Assembly (NCBI GenBank): GCA_964383505.1
Contig: CAYLHB010000013.1
Location: 1-22,877 of the forward strand
Direction: 5' to 3'
Length of the DNA stretch: 22,877 nt
Source: CAYLHB01 sp964383505
Lineage (GTDB): Bacteria > Patescibacteriota > Minisyncoccia > Phycocordibacterales > UBA12088
The position numbers and the translations under genes are program-made. Shown piece by piece: positions 14,867 through 22,877 of this stretch. The notes below the pieces were generated by a model. That model had not been told where the DNA came from, did no database searches, and was given only the letters and a program-made list of their open reading frames with translations. How positions within the stretch are numbered: position 1 is the first letter of the stretch; each line of letters opens with the position of its first letter.

Positions 14867-15112
14867 ATGATTAACGTCGAGGTACAAAAACATAACAACG
14901 AAAACAACGCGAGCCTCATGCGCCGTTTTTCGCGCAAGGTACAGAGCTCAGGTGTGGTGAAGCGCGTCCGCTCGCTCCGCTACCACAGCCGCCCCGAGAG
15001 CACCGCGAAGCGAAAGCGAAGCGTCCTCACCCTCATCACGCGCCGTGAGTTATACAACGAGCTCATAAAACTCGGACGTGTCGTCGAAAGCAAAAAAAAC
15101 AAGCGGCGATAG
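14867..15112 (+). CDS. rpsU: Small ribosomal subunit protein bS21
   Basis: The 81-aa protein has the bS21 pattern: MINVEVQKHNNENNASLMRRFSRKVQ at the start, then GVVKRVRSLRYHSRPE, then a Lys/Arg-rich helix. bS21 sits near the anti-Shine-Dalgarno end of 16S rRNA and assists initiation. The protein is a little longer than the usual 58-70 aa owing to a basic C-terminal extension (about 58-81). ybeY starts four bases after the stop, so the two are one transcript. Confidence 0.88.
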   Translation: MINVEVQKHNNENNASLMRRFSRKVQSSGVVKRVRSLRYHSRPESTAKRKRSVLTLITRRELYNELIKLGRVVESKKNKRR

Positions 15113-15116
15113 GCCC

Positions 15117-15494
15117 ATGCTCGCGATTCACAACACCACGCGCCGGCCCCTTCCCGACGCACCCTTTGCACGTATCACGTGTGAGATATTGGGTGCACGG
15201 TACACTCTCTCGCTCGTGTTCATCGCCGACACAAAAGCCCGTGCACTCAATCTCTCCTACCGCAACAAGCGTACCCCCGCTAATGTCCTCTCATTCCCTC
15301 TTACAGAAGCGGAGGGAGAAATCTTCATCAACCTCGCTCGGGCAACACGTGAGGCACACCAGTTCGATTTGAGTGTACCTGGCCATATCGTCCATCTTTT
15401 TATCCACGGATGCCTCCATTTGAAGGGGCACGACCACGGGAGTACAATGGATCGTATCGAGCAAAAGTTTATGCGCACGTATGCCGTGCGCTAA
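15117..15494 (+). CDS. ybeY: Endoribonuclease YbeY (rRNA maturation)
   Basis: YbeY is a zinc-dependent ribonuclease acting in 16S rRNA processing and ribosome quality control. The zinc motif is intact: HGCLHLKGHDH carries the three conserved histidines. The segment ALNLSYRNKRTPANVLSFP matches the family core. At 125 aa it is shorter than E. coli YbeY (about 155). The start is placed at ATG 15117, four bases after rpsU, rather than at an upstream ATG inside rpsU. Pairing with a ribosomal protein gene fits its role. Confidence 0.93.
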   Translation: MLAIHNTTRRPLPDAPFARITCEILGARYTLSLVFIADTKARALNLSYRNKRTPANVLSFPLTEAEGEIFINLARATREAHQFDLSVPGHIVHLFIHGCLHLKGHDHGSTMDRIEQKFMRTYAVR

Positions 15495-15524
15495 CAGCCC
15501 CCTGCTCGCACATCGGAAAAATCG

Positions 15525-16691
15525 ATGCTTGTCATGGCGCGCCGCATTGTAGTTGGAATAGATATAGGCACGTACCAAATCAAGGTCGTGGTGAGTGCCT
15601 CCGCGCCTGACGACGCACCTCCCACGGTAATCGGCACCGGCTACGCTCTCTCGCGCGGTATACGGCATGGCTACATCATGAACACGACGGACACCACCCG
15701 CTCTCTAAAGCAAGCACTCGCACAGGCCGAAAAAGCTTCAGGTGTGGCGATACGGAAAGCGTACCTGTCGGTGGGGGGTGTGGGACTCGAGGAGCTCCGT
15801 GCACGAGCCGAGGTGCTCACCACGCGCGCTGACCAGGAGGTGACCCAACTTGATACCTCGCGTGCACTTGAAGCGTGCGAACAGAAAGTCAAGCACCGCC
15901 TCGCAAACAGAAAAGTGATGCACGTGGTACCACTCGCGTACCGGCTTGACGGCGAGCGAGTGCTGGGACGACCTATCGGCCTCAAGGGTAGTAAGCTTGA
16001 AGTGGAAACACTCTTCGTGACCACACTCGAACAGCACCTCCAAGACCTCATCACTGCGGTTGAAGATGCCGGAGTTGCGGTTATTGATGTAATGGCAAGC
16101 CCGCTCGCGGGAAGCTTTGTGACGGTAAATAAGGCGCAGAAAATTGCCGGGTGTGTGCTCGCAAACATCGGCGCCGAAACTGTCTCCATCGCGGTGTTTG
16201 AAAACGACGTCCCCATTTCCGTCAAGGTGTTCCCCATCGGTTCGACCGACATCACCCACGACATTGCGCTTGGTCTCAAGATAGGGCTCGACGATGCCGA
16301 GCAAGCGAAAAAAGGTGCGCTGGTGGGCGACGTTCCCAACAAGAAACACCTCGATGACATCATTGCCTCACGGCTTTCCGACATCTTTGACCTTATTGAG
16401 GCGCACCTCAAACGCATAGGGAAAAATGGCCTTCTGCCCGCGGGCATCATCCTCACGGGAGGAGGTTCAGGCGTTGCCACCATAGAAGACATCGCTCGCG
16501 CATCGCTCAAGCTCCCCAGCAAGCGCGCACAGCTCCTCGGCGACCCGAGCAAGATAAAAGACGCAAGCTGGGCGGTTGCCTACGGTCTCACCATATGGGG
16601 CATGTCGTCCGAGGAAACATCAGGAGCCCTTACAACTGTCAAGGATTCCTTCGGTGGATTCTTCAACTGGTTTCGTCAGTTTCTTCCTTAG
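15525..16691 (+). CDS. ftsA: Cell division protein FtsA
   Basis: FtsA is the actin-like ATPase that ties FtsZ filaments to the membrane at the division site. The 388-aa protein has the phosphate-1 motif VGIDIGTYQIKVVV (10-23), the SHS2-type insert with YLSVGGVGLEELRARAE, and the adenosine motif LTGGGSGVATIED. The C-terminal end, FGGFFNWFRQFLP, forms an amphipathic helix typical of the FtsA membrane anchor. ATG 15525 and ATG 15534 are both possible; the second gives MARRIVVGIDIG. A weak GGAAAA lies upstream. It is 30 bases after ybeY and 115 before ftsZ, which has its own promoter. Confidence 0.95.
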   Translation: MLVMARRIVVGIDIGTYQIKVVVSASAPDDAPPTVIGTGYALSRGIRHGYIMNTTDTTRSLKQALAQAEKASGVAIRKAYLSVGGVGLEELRARAEVLTTRADQEVTQLDTSRALEACEQKVKHRLANRKVMHVVPLAYRLDGERVLGRPIGLKGSKLEVETLFVTTLEQHLQDLITAVEDAGVAVIDVMASPLAGSFVTVNKAQKIAGCVLANIGAETVSIAVFENDVPISVKVFPIGSTDITHDIALGLKIGLDDAEQAKKGALVGDVPNKKHLDDIIASRLSDIFDLIEAHLKRIGKNGLLPAGIILTGGGSGVATIEDIARASLKLPSKRAQLLGDPSKIKDASWAVAYGLTIWGMSSEETSGALTTVKDSFGGFFNWFRQFLP

Positions 16692-16719
16692 CTTTTCATC
16701 GCGTAGTTCTTATTTATTT

Positions 16720-16748
16720 TTGACAGAACGGTTCTACTTTACTGTCAA
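16720..16748 (+). promoter_or_regulatory. Spaced inverted repeat upstream of ftsZ (possible operator)
   Basis: TTGACAG (16720-16726) and CTGTCAA (16742-16748) are perfect inverted copies separated by 15 bases. The centres of the arms are 22 bases apart, about two helix turns, which suits a dimeric regulator. The left arm also contains a consensus -35 TTGACA, but no fitting -10 follows it. Confidence 0.35.
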
Positions 16749-16770
16749 GCGTTTCTTTTTGTCCACACTC

Positions 16771-16779
16771 TGCTATCAT
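16771..16779 (+). promoter_or_regulatory. Extended -10 promoter for ftsZ
   Basis: TGCTATCAT has the TGn extension and a five-of-six match to TATAAT. It lies 27 bases before ATG 16807, giving a leader of about 20 bases. No clear -35 is seen. Confidence 0.45.
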
Positions 16780-16806
16780 GCGTGCACTTAGCAGTTCACC
16801 ATCACT

Positions 16807-18036
16807 ATGCCTCAAATCCAGCAAGATGTTGAGTCGTTCGCACGCATTCGCGTCATCGGTGTCGGTGGGTCAGGGTGTAACGCCGTCAACCACATGGTGA
16901 ACAGCAACGTGAAGGGCGTTGATTTCATCTCAGTCAATACTGACGCACAGGACCTCCAACACAGTAAAGCGAAAAAGAAGATCCATATCGGTAAGAACCT
17001 CACACGCGGGCTTGGCGCGGGAGGGCACCCAGATGTGGGCAAGCGCGCGGCGGAGGAAACGCAGGAAGAGATACTTGAAGCCCTCAAAGGTTCTGACATG
17101 GTGTTCATAGCTGGGGGTATGGGGGGTGGCACGGGCACGGGTGCAAACAGCGTCGTGGCTCGCCTTGCAAAAGAGGTTGGTGCGCTCACGGTTGGTGTGG
17201 TGACTAAGCCATTCTCCTTTGAGGGTCAACAGCGCATGCGCGCGGCGGAAGAAGGTATTGACGAGCTTCGTAAAGAGGTGGATGCGATTATCATCATCCC
17301 CAACGATCGCCTCCTCGCGATTGTTGACCGCGACACTACCGTAACGAACGCCTTTGCGATGTGTGACGACATCCTTCGCCAAGCGGTCGAGGGCATCTCC
17401 GAGCTCATCACCACCCCGGGCATCGTAAATGTCGACTTTGCTGACATCCGCTCCGTCATGCAAGATGCGGGCTCCGCGCTCATGGGTATCGGCATCGCGT
17501 CCGGAGAGAAGCGCGCAGAGGAAGCGGCGCAGAAAGCAATCAACTCCCCGCTCCTTGAAATCTCCGTCTCGGGTGCAAAGGGTGTGCTCTTCGCGATCGC
17601 GGGAGGCGAAGACCTCGGCATGCTCGAAATTCAAGATGCCGCTCGTATCATCACTGAAACAATCGACCCGAACGCACGAGTAATATTCGGCGCAGTCCGC
17701 GACGATAAACTCAAGAAGAATGAACTCAAAGTCACAGTTATCGCCACCGGCTTCCCCGACGATGTCCTTCGCCGCGCGAGTGCACCGCTCTTTTCAATAG
17801 GTGCCCGCGCACAGGAAACGGAGGCAACCCCGGGTATGATACACAATGCGGTGACCGCGGCGCGTCCCACCGCACGTCCCGCGGGTACCGTGGCAAGTGC
17901 ACCCGAACGCCCTGAGCGAGCACATGAGGAGCGAACCGATCGCCGTGTTGACACCGACTCCAAGCCACCACAAAGCGACGATGATGATAGTGAGTGGGGT
18001 GTACCCGCATTCCTTCGCCGGTCAAAAATAAAGTAG
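16807..18036 (+). CDS. ftsZ: Cell division protein FtsZ
   Basis: FtsZ is the tubulin-like GTPase forming the division ring. The 409-aa protein has GVGGSGCNAVNHM (18-30), NTDAQDL, the tubulin signature GGGTGTG (106-112), KPFSFEG, and the T7 loop NVDFADIRSVM with the catalytic aspartates. The folded core ends near residue 320. A linker of about 60 residues rich in Ala, Pro, Arg and Glu follows, with an acidic DDDDSE and the C-terminal peptide WGVPAFLRRSKIK that binds FtsA. The FtsA gene lies directly upstream, so the ring and its anchor are co-located. Confidence 0.98.
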   Translation: MPQIQQDVESFARIRVIGVGGSGCNAVNHMVNSNVKGVDFISVNTDAQDLQHSKAKKKIHIGKNLTRGLGAGGHPDVGKRAAEETQEEILEALKGSDMVFIAGGMGGGTGTGANSVVARLAKEVGALTVGVVTKPFSFEGQQRMRAAEEGIDELRKEVDAIIIIPNDRLLAIVDRDTTVTNAFAMCDDILRQAVEGISELITTPGIVNVDFADIRSVMQDAGSALMGIGIASGEKRAEEAAQKAINSPLLEISVSGAKGVLFAIAGGEDLGMLEIQDAARIITETIDPNARVIFGAVRDDKLKKNELKVTVIATGFPDDVLRRASAPLFSIGARAQETEATPGMIHNAVTAARPTARPAGTVASAPERPERAHEERTDRRVDTDSKPPQSDDDDSEWGVPAFLRRSKIK

Positions 18037-18083
18037 CCGCACACTACCGCGCAACCTGCGCCAAAAGCATGGGACAGACGTGC

Positions 18084-18112
18084 TTGTGGGTGCCCATGTC
18101 CAACGATATACT
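18084..18112 (+). promoter_or_regulatory. Promoter for the thioredoxin reductase gene
   Basis: TTGTGG (18084-18089) and TATACT (18107-18112) are spaced by exactly 17 bases in the 103-base gap after ftsZ. The ATG lies 27 bases further on, leaving a leader of about 20 bases. Confidence 0.5.
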
Positions 18113-18139
18113 GTTAGCATATCCACTTGATTATGTTGC

Positions 18140-19063
18140 ATGTTTGAACTTCTCATCATTGGAGGTGGTCCCGCGGGAGCCGCGGCGGCCGTCTATGCGG
18201 CACGCAAACAACTCCGCACGGCGCTTGTGACGGAAACATTTGGAGGACAGAGCGTGGTATCTAAGGATATCCAAAACTGGATTGGAGTACCCCACATGAG
18301 CGGTACTGAGCTCGCCGCGGCACTCAAGTCTCATGTGGTGGAGTATAAAGGAGAATACCTCACGATACATGAGGGGCATCAAGTTGAGACGCTACGAAAA
18401 AGCGCCGAAGGGTTTTCCGCACACCTCACCAACAATGAAGAAGTGCGAGCGCAGACCGTACTCATTGCCTCGGGAGCTGGGAGAAAGAAGCTCACGGTGC
18501 CTGGAGCCGCTGAGTACGACCAGAAGGGCCTCACCTACTGCGCGACATGCGATGGACCGCTCTTTTCTGGCATGGATGTCGCGGTTATTGGGGGCGGAAA
18601 CGCGGGCTTTGAAACCGCGGCACAGCTCCTTGCGTACTGTAAGAGTGTCACACTCCTTGATAGCGGGGGTCACTTCCGTGCCGACCCGATTACCGTAGAG
18701 AAGGTCACTGCGCATCCCAATATGAGAGCGCTTCAAAACGCACTCACACTAGAAGTCATAGGCGACACCTTCGTGAAGGGGCTCCGCTACCGCGATACAC
18801 TCACCGATGAAGAGCACGCGCTTGCAGTGACCGGCATCTTTGTGGAGATAGGTATGTTACCCAACACGCACTTTGCCCGCGATGTGGTGCCACTCAACGA
18901 GCACGAACGCGTCATCGTGGAACCGCGCACGCAAGCCACATCCGTAAAAGGTGTGTGGGCCGCGGGCGATTGTACCGACGCGCTCTACCACCAAAACAAC
19001 ATCGCTGCGGGAGATGCGGTGAAAGCAATTGAGGACATCTACGTCCATCTTCGCGCGCGATGA
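18140..19063 (+). CDS. trxB: Thioredoxin reductase-like FAD disulfide oxidoreductase (AhpF-like)
   Basis: The 307-aa flavoprotein moves electrons from a nicotinamide cofactor through FAD and a CxxC to a thioredoxin-like partner. FAD binding is seen at IIGGGPAGAAAA (6-17) and at AAGDCTDALYHQ near the end. The redox pair is C134ATC137 and the nicotinamide Rossmann motif is GGGNAGFETA (151-160). The HRR-type NADPH-binding motif of standard TrxB is missing; the region reads LLDSGGHFRADP, closer to AhpF, and the following GIFVEIGMLPNT is also AhpF-like. NADH use is inferred from this. The AhpF N-terminal domains are absent, so it has TrxB size. It converges on the next gene with a four-base gap. 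Confidence 0.88.
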   Translation: MFELLIIGGGPAGAAAAVYAARKQLRTALVTETFGGQSVVSKDIQNWIGVPHMSGTELAAALKSHVVEYKGEYLTIHEGHQVETLRKSAEGFSAHLTNNEEVRAQTVLIASGAGRKKLTVPGAAEYDQKGLTYCATCDGPLFSGMDVAVIGGGNAGFETAAQLLAYCKSVTLLDSGGHFRADPITVEKVTAHPNMRALQNALTLEVIGDTFVKGLRYRDTLTDEEHALAVTGIFVEIGMLPNTHFARDVVPLNEHERVIVEPRTQATSVKGVWAAGDCTDALYHQNNIAAGDAVKAIEDIYVHLRAR

Positions 19064-19067
19064 AAGA

Positions 19068-19403
19068 TTATCTTGACTTGTTCAATTCGTTGGCGTGAGT
19101 TACATACTCTACTTTAAGTTGTTCAATTTCTTGCTTAATTATGGCGTCTAAGTTTGGCACATGTGTTGCAAGGTAGTCAAAGATAGCGGTATGTTTTGAA
19201 AAATCATTTTGAACATTGGTTGAAGCCTCAAAAAGATTGCCAAGCTCCTCTTGCTTCGCTTCATCAAGAAGATCGAGCACGCGAAGCATGGTGCCCTGAA
19301 ATACAATACCAGCTATTTGGTCCGCCAACTGTGCGCGTTCCTCATCGGGAAGCTCGTCGAGCCCGAGGTCTTTCATAAGCGTATCCTGTAGTGTGTCTGT
19401 CAT
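19068..19403 (-). CDS. Conserved-looking 111-aa protein of unknown function
   Basis: A fully acidic, helical protein starting MTDTLQDTLMKDLGLDELPDEERAQ, with a segment QIAGIVFQGTMLRVLDLLDEAKQEELGNLF and an amphipathic C-terminal helix. There are no cysteines, no signal peptide and no membrane helix. The start LGLDELPDEE is reminiscent of the short DUF5663-type proteins common in candidate-phyla genomes, but I cannot confirm this. It lies 48 bases downstream of the 1120-aa gene on the same strand, so the two may share a transcript. An AT-rich TTATAAC lies upstream as a possible separate promoter. Confidence 0.75.
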   Translation of the reverse strand: MTDTLQDTLMKDLGLDELPDEERAQLADQIAGIVFQGTMLRVLDLLDEAKQEELGNLFEASTNVQNDFSKHTAIFDYLATHVPNLDAIIKQEIEQLKVEYVTHANELNKSR

Positions 19404-19451
19404 AGTATGGTGTTAGTTATAATAATCAATATGTACGATGTTGGACGTTTT

Positions 19452-22400
19452 TTACCTGCCCACTCGAATTCTCATTGTTTGAGTGTTTACAACCTGTCGG
19501 GACCCCTCAATACCGCGCACGAGCCGTGTCATGTATCCCTGCACCGTTTCTCCCTGCGTATAGGTAAGTAGCTGACCACGGTGTGATGATTGGTACCGCA
19601 TCATAAGCTCTCGCAAGAGCCCACGTGTGGCCACAATATCGTTTTGCGGAATACCGCCCTCCACTAATGCACGGGACACGTAGCCGGGCTCCCCCGGACG
19701 AAGCTCTGCGATGGGAAGCCCGCGGAGGGTCAACCATCCGTCTTTCGAGAGCGCTCCGCTCCCCACCAAGCTTCCTATCCGGCTACTCAAACGCGCCTGC
19801 GTTGCATCTAAATTATTAAAACCGAACCTATTTTCTCCTGGACGGGGAAGGTGCACCTCAAGTCTTGCGGAGCCGCTACTTTGGGTCGGGTCAACCGCGT
19901 ATGCTTCTCGCGCTCCCTCTCCGGCCGTCTTTCCTGCGAGTGCTTGCTCGTTGAGTTGTGCTTTATGTACACGTTCAAGCACCTCGCCAAACGTAGGCGC
20001 GGCGTCGCCGGAAACATCTGGTTGGAGCACTCCCTCACCGTAGGCCTTCCCGACATTTGAAAGGAACTTCCGAGCAACCAGCTCCACATCGCGAGGAATA
20101 TACACGCGCCTGCTTTCAATTATGATACTTGCTCCTGGTTCACTGTCGTTGATGAACGAGACGGGAACGCGCGATAGATTTCCTATATTACTTTGCAATA
20201 GACGTGAGGCGTGCGGAAGAAGGCCGTGAGCAAGTCTCGAATCGTGCGTCACATTGCCAAACAGTTCTTGGTAGCGGTACATTCCTTCACGAAAAGTACT
20301 TTCGATAAGAGGAGTGCCCCTTCGCTTATAGTGATCAGCTAACCTATTTCCTTTTGCCGGCTCTGCGGCAACCGCGCTACTACGTTCAGTGCTTCCAACC
20401 TCTGTTGCCGAAGCCACGCCTCCTGTCTCGCTTCCACGCACCTCGAGCACACGGTCAATGTGCGCTTGCAGTGGAGCACCCTTGGGAAGCTCCATGGTGT
20501 ACGTGCCGCTTCTCGCCACAAGGTTCGGGTCGCCGCTCATAATTCCGAGACCCTTCGCGTACGCAGGGTCTGCTTTCGCTCGCGCGATTTGTTCCTCTGT
20601 AATGCGCCAAGCAACCCCCTGCCGCACCTCCTTGGAGAGGTCTGGCTTTTCCTTCGCGAGCCACTGATCAATTTCATGCGCGATGCTAGAACCTTGCTCG
20701 TAGGTTCCTGTTATGACAGTGGTTTGCGAAGCGGGCTCAATGTGAAATGCCGAATCGTCACGGATTAATTTATCAAACTCCAGTTGGTACTCATTCTCCG
20801 CCATTACAGTCGCGGGGTTTGCCCCTCCACTATTCGTTGATTCACGAGGTGTGAGGTCAGTCATATGTTGAGCGGTGGTAGTTGAATCACTTGCTTCACC
20901 CGCTTCACCAAAAACAGCGCGATGTTTGCTCCACCATTTTTTGATTTCGGTGGGGTCACTTTCCACCGCGCCGTAGACATCTGTGCCAGTGGCAGGAACA
21001 ACGCCTGGCACAGTTGCAGAGATAGGGACCTCAGCGGCTTGCGGAGATGACATCGGTATGGGTTTGGTTCCACCCGGCACTGTATCATCGGTGAAAAAAC
21101 GACTCAGAAAACTTTTCGCTGTATCATTGGTCCACGTTTGTGCTACCTGTGCATCACTCAGATCGAGAAGCATCGTGGTGCTCATACCTAACCCAAAGCC
21201 GGTCGCAAGTGTTGCATAACGTGTCCACTTTTTACCCGATGCGGCTTTGAGGCGCGCGTCGCGGAGTTTTTCAAGCGTCGCTTGGGCATTTGTGAACGCG
21301 AAACTCTCTTTCGCTTTGCGCACCTGCAAAGCTTCTCTGCGATTTACAAAGTCCGTTCCTTTGTGCATAACAAACGCCGCCACTCCACTACCAGCTACCA
21401 TCCCAATAATTCTCCGTGAATACGCTATACTAAACGCGGCACCCGTGAGCATGCTACCTGCCGTCGCTCCGAGGACGGGCACCACGCCGTAGCGCACAAA
21501 CTTACTCTGCGAGCCATACCACTGCCCCACCTTCTGCATAGCACGAAGAAGCGTCCCCTTGGGTGGTACCGCTTCCTGTGCCTCACGCTGTTTTTCGAGC
21601 CACATGTCGTCACTCTCGAGTGCGCGGAAGTATATCGCATTGTAATTTTTTGAAATGGTTTCGAGTCGCTGAAACACTTTTTCAGACGATTGATGAGGAG
21701 TCTTATCCAAAACTTCCCTCGTAGCATTTATTGCACTACTTTCTTTTTCCGTTTTATAGGTATCAACAAAATCCCCCATTGCTTTGTGCAGGTGTCCAGC
21801 AGATGCAAAAAACACCTGCTGTTTCTCATTATACTCCTTCAGGACTTTTTGATACTCATCCGCACCCGTACCTAATAATTTCCCTACTCGCTGGGAAAAT
21901 GTGAGCTTCTTGCGGACCTCCAGAAGCTTCTGTTGTGCGACATCAAGGGAACTTTTTGCTTCCGCATACTCTCTCTTTCGGGCATTCACAATCCCACGCA
22001 ACTCTTGAAGTTTCGCACGAGGAGATGAGTCATTCGATGCCTCGTTTGAGAATGATTCACTTTTGCCGGTATCGCCAAATCCCACCACACCTGACTCGCG
22101 CCAGAAGCGTTCTCCTGCGGTTTCCTCTCTGTGATCACCAAAACCGACCACACCCGCCTGCGCCCAATACTCGCGACCCTCGTCTGTGCCGGGTAGGTGG
22201 GCTGTGGGTTCTGCCGCGGGTGACGAAGAGGGTGAGTCGAGTGCCGGTTCCGTGGAGATTTGACTTGTCTTCGCTCGTTCCGCGGCCGCTTGCTCCAATC
22301 GTTGTACGAGTTTTGGTAAACCTTTGAATTTATTGCTCTTTATCCCCCTTCTCACTTCCTCACTGATTATGTTTGACCACTCAAGATACTGTTGCCAGTC

Positions 22401-22814
22401 AGAACTGTTTCTGTCTATGCTATCACTTATTTCAAGTACACGAGCGGAAAGTTTTGCAAATTCTCTTGATAGAGGCGTACACCTTGTACTAAAATCTTCA
22501 TCTTGATTGGCTGCTGGCGCACTCCCAGTGGTATTTCTTCTTCCTCTGCGTCCCCTCCTCCTCGATCGATTATTTCTTACAACACCTTCTTCCGCGTCGG
22601 CTTCAAGAGCCCCGTCGTTGTCTCCCGCCCGTTCTGGTTCTTCGTTCGCTAGATACACTTCAGGAGCCTGATTCCTTATTTCATTAAGTCGTTCAGCATC
22701 TTCGCGCGATATAAACTCACTAAGCGGAGCGGTGGCTACCAATGCTGCTTTACCATTACTCTTAGTTCCACTGTCTCCAGGAGTGCTGTCAAGTGAAATT
22801 TTTTCGCGATCCAT
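19452..22814 (-). CDS. Very large unrecognised membrane protein, 1120 aa
   Basis: I do not recognise this protein. Visible regions in order: an acidic and Ser-rich N-terminus with an Arg cluster RSRRRGRRGRR (83-93); a helical part (110-180); a Ser/Pro/Glu linker (185-212); two copies of a W-x2-[AS]-GVVGFGD motif (217-227 and 238-248) 21 residues apart; a coiled coil (about 265-420); three hydrophobic segments (about 439-464, 468-485 and 532-552); a long low-complexity Ser/Thr/Ala stretch; and a C-terminal region (about 850-1120) with a mixed helical pattern ending RIRVGR. There is no N-terminal signal peptide, so the N-terminus and coiled coil are probably cytoplasmic and the C-terminal half external if the helix count is odd. 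A cell-envelope or scaffold role is only a guess. Confidence 0.85.
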   Translation of the reverse strand: MDREKISLDSTPGDSGTKSNGKAALVATAPLSEFISREDAERLNEIRNQAPEVYLANEEPERAGDNDGALEADAEEGVVRNNRSRRRGRRGRRNTTGSAPAANQDEDFSTRCTPLSREFAKLSARVLEISDSIDRNSSDWQQYLEWSNIISEEVRRGIKSNKFKGLPKLVQRLEQAAAERAKTSQISTEPALDSPSSSPAAEPTAHLPGTDEGREYWAQAGVVGFGDHREETAGERFWRESGVVGFGDTGKSESFSNEASNDSSPRAKLQELRGIVNARKREYAEAKSSLDVAQQKLLEVRKKLTFSQRVGKLLGTGADEYQKVLKEYNEKQQVFFASAGHLHKAMGDFVDTYKTEKESSAINATREVLDKTPHQSSEKVFQRLETISKNYNAIYFRALESDDMWLEKQREAQEAVPPKGTLLRAMQKVGQWYGSQSKFVRYGVVPVLGATAGSMLTGAAFSIAYSRRIIGMVAGSGVAAFVMHKGTDFVNRREALQVRKAKESFAFTNAQATLEKLRDARLKAASGKKWTRYATLATGFGLGMSTTMLLDLSDAQVAQTWTNDTAKSFLSRFFTDDTVPGGTKPIPMSSPQAAEVPISATVPGVVPATGTDVYGAVESDPTEIKKWWSKHRAVFGEAGEASDSTTTAQHMTDLTPRESTNSGGANPATVMAENEYQLEFDKLIRDDSAFHIEPASQTTVITGTYEQGSSIAHEIDQWLAKEKPDLSKEVRQGVAWRITEEQIARAKADPAYAKGLGIMSGDPNLVARSGTYTMELPKGAPLQAHIDRVLEVRGSETGGVASATEVGSTERSSAVAAEPAKGNRLADHYKRRGTPLIESTFREGMYRYQELFGNVTHDSRLAHGLLPHASRLLQSNIGNLSRVPVSFINDSEPGASIIIESRRVYIPRDVELVARKFLSNVGKAYGEGVLQPDVSGDAAPTFGEVLERVHKAQLNEQALAGKTAGEGAREAYAVDPTQSSGSARLEVHLPRPGENRFGFNNLDATQARLSSRIGSLVGSGALSKDGWLTLRGLPIAELRPGEPGYVSRALVEGGIPQNDIVATRGLLRELMMRYQSSHRGQLLTYTQGETVQGYMTRLVRGIEGSRQVVNTQTMRIRVGR

Positions 22815-22864
22815 ACATAATATGACAGGTACCCCTTTTTTAAGACACCTCTTCTGAGACTTTC

Positions 22865-22873
22865 AGTATAGCA
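22865..22873 (-). promoter_or_regulatory. Extended -10 promoter for the 1120-aa gene
   Basis: The minus strand reads TGCTATACT about 50 bases before ATG 22814, leaving a leader of about 45 bases. A second AT-rich CATATTAT sits closer to the ATG. The window edge cuts off any -35. Confidence 0.4.
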
Positions 22874-22877
22874 TATT

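Noticed and set aside
15671..16552. Minus-strand 293-codon frame opposite ftsA
   Set aside because: The frame lies fully within ftsA, is Ser/Arg/Pro-rich and matches no family; typical of a GC-rich antisense shadow.
18050..18080. Short GCGCA-ACC-TGCGC hairpin after ftsZ
   Set aside because: The five-pair stem has no T run after it; not enough for a terminator.
1..22877. CRISPR array, rRNA operon, restriction or defence genes
   Set aside because: No regularly spaced direct repeats, rRNA signatures or defence-family motifs were seen on either strand.

Overview
The window looks like a chromosomal segment of a Candidate Phyla Radiation (Patescibacteria) bacterium, most likely a fairly GC-rich member of the Parcubacteria group. 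This placement is inferred from gene style, not from a search. The cues are small compact housekeeping proteins, a shortened UvrC, a DUF-like short gene and a very large unrecognised membrane protein, a serine recombinase whose reading frame runs into a tRNA gene, and several start codons that lie only 6-10 bases after a TATACT-like -10 box. All genes read well in the standard code.

Layout. Positions 1-1838 hold a small AT-richer element: a serine recombinase bounded by a perfect 124-bp inverted repeat (48-171 and 1645-1768). Its right end runs into the 3' end of tRNA-Ala(UGC) on the minus strand. Positions 1856-10590 are mainly minus strand: ddl and all three nucleotide-excision repair genes (uvrC, uvrA, uvrB), then tgt. 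Two small plus-strand genes sit among them: a 56-aa cysteine-rich protein and a 69-aa membrane protein whose end overlaps uvrB. Positions 10657-12273 form a minus-strand operon of pth, a membrane-anchored thioredoxin-like protein and a DsbB-like quinone-linked oxidase, a plausible extracytoplasmic disulfide-forming pair. A divergent promoter region at 12274-12425 separates it from plus-strand lepB and a HisRS-like gene with degenerate catalytic motifs.

Positions 14322-14866 are the only long stretch without an intact gene. It has an AT-rich leader, a strong Shine-Dalgarno with no ATG/GTG/TTG behind it, and a reading frame that appears broken by a frameshift (probable decaying gene). Plus-strand rpsU, ybeY, ftsA, ftsZ and an AhpF-like thioredoxin reductase gene follow (14867-19063). 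Two minus-strand genes of unknown function close the window: a 111-aa protein and a 1120-aa protein with a duplicated GVVGFGD motif, coiled coil and central membrane segments.

How it fits together: UvrA/B/C form a complete repair set. Pth, YbeY, bS21 and Tgt serve translation and RNA maturation. FtsA and FtsZ drive division. LepB, DsbB and the thioredoxin-like protein serve exported proteins. The most unusual parts are the recombinase element with its 3-nt-loop hairpin modules at the tRNA boundary, the reduced UvrC, the HisRS-like paralogue and the broken gene at 14406-14842.
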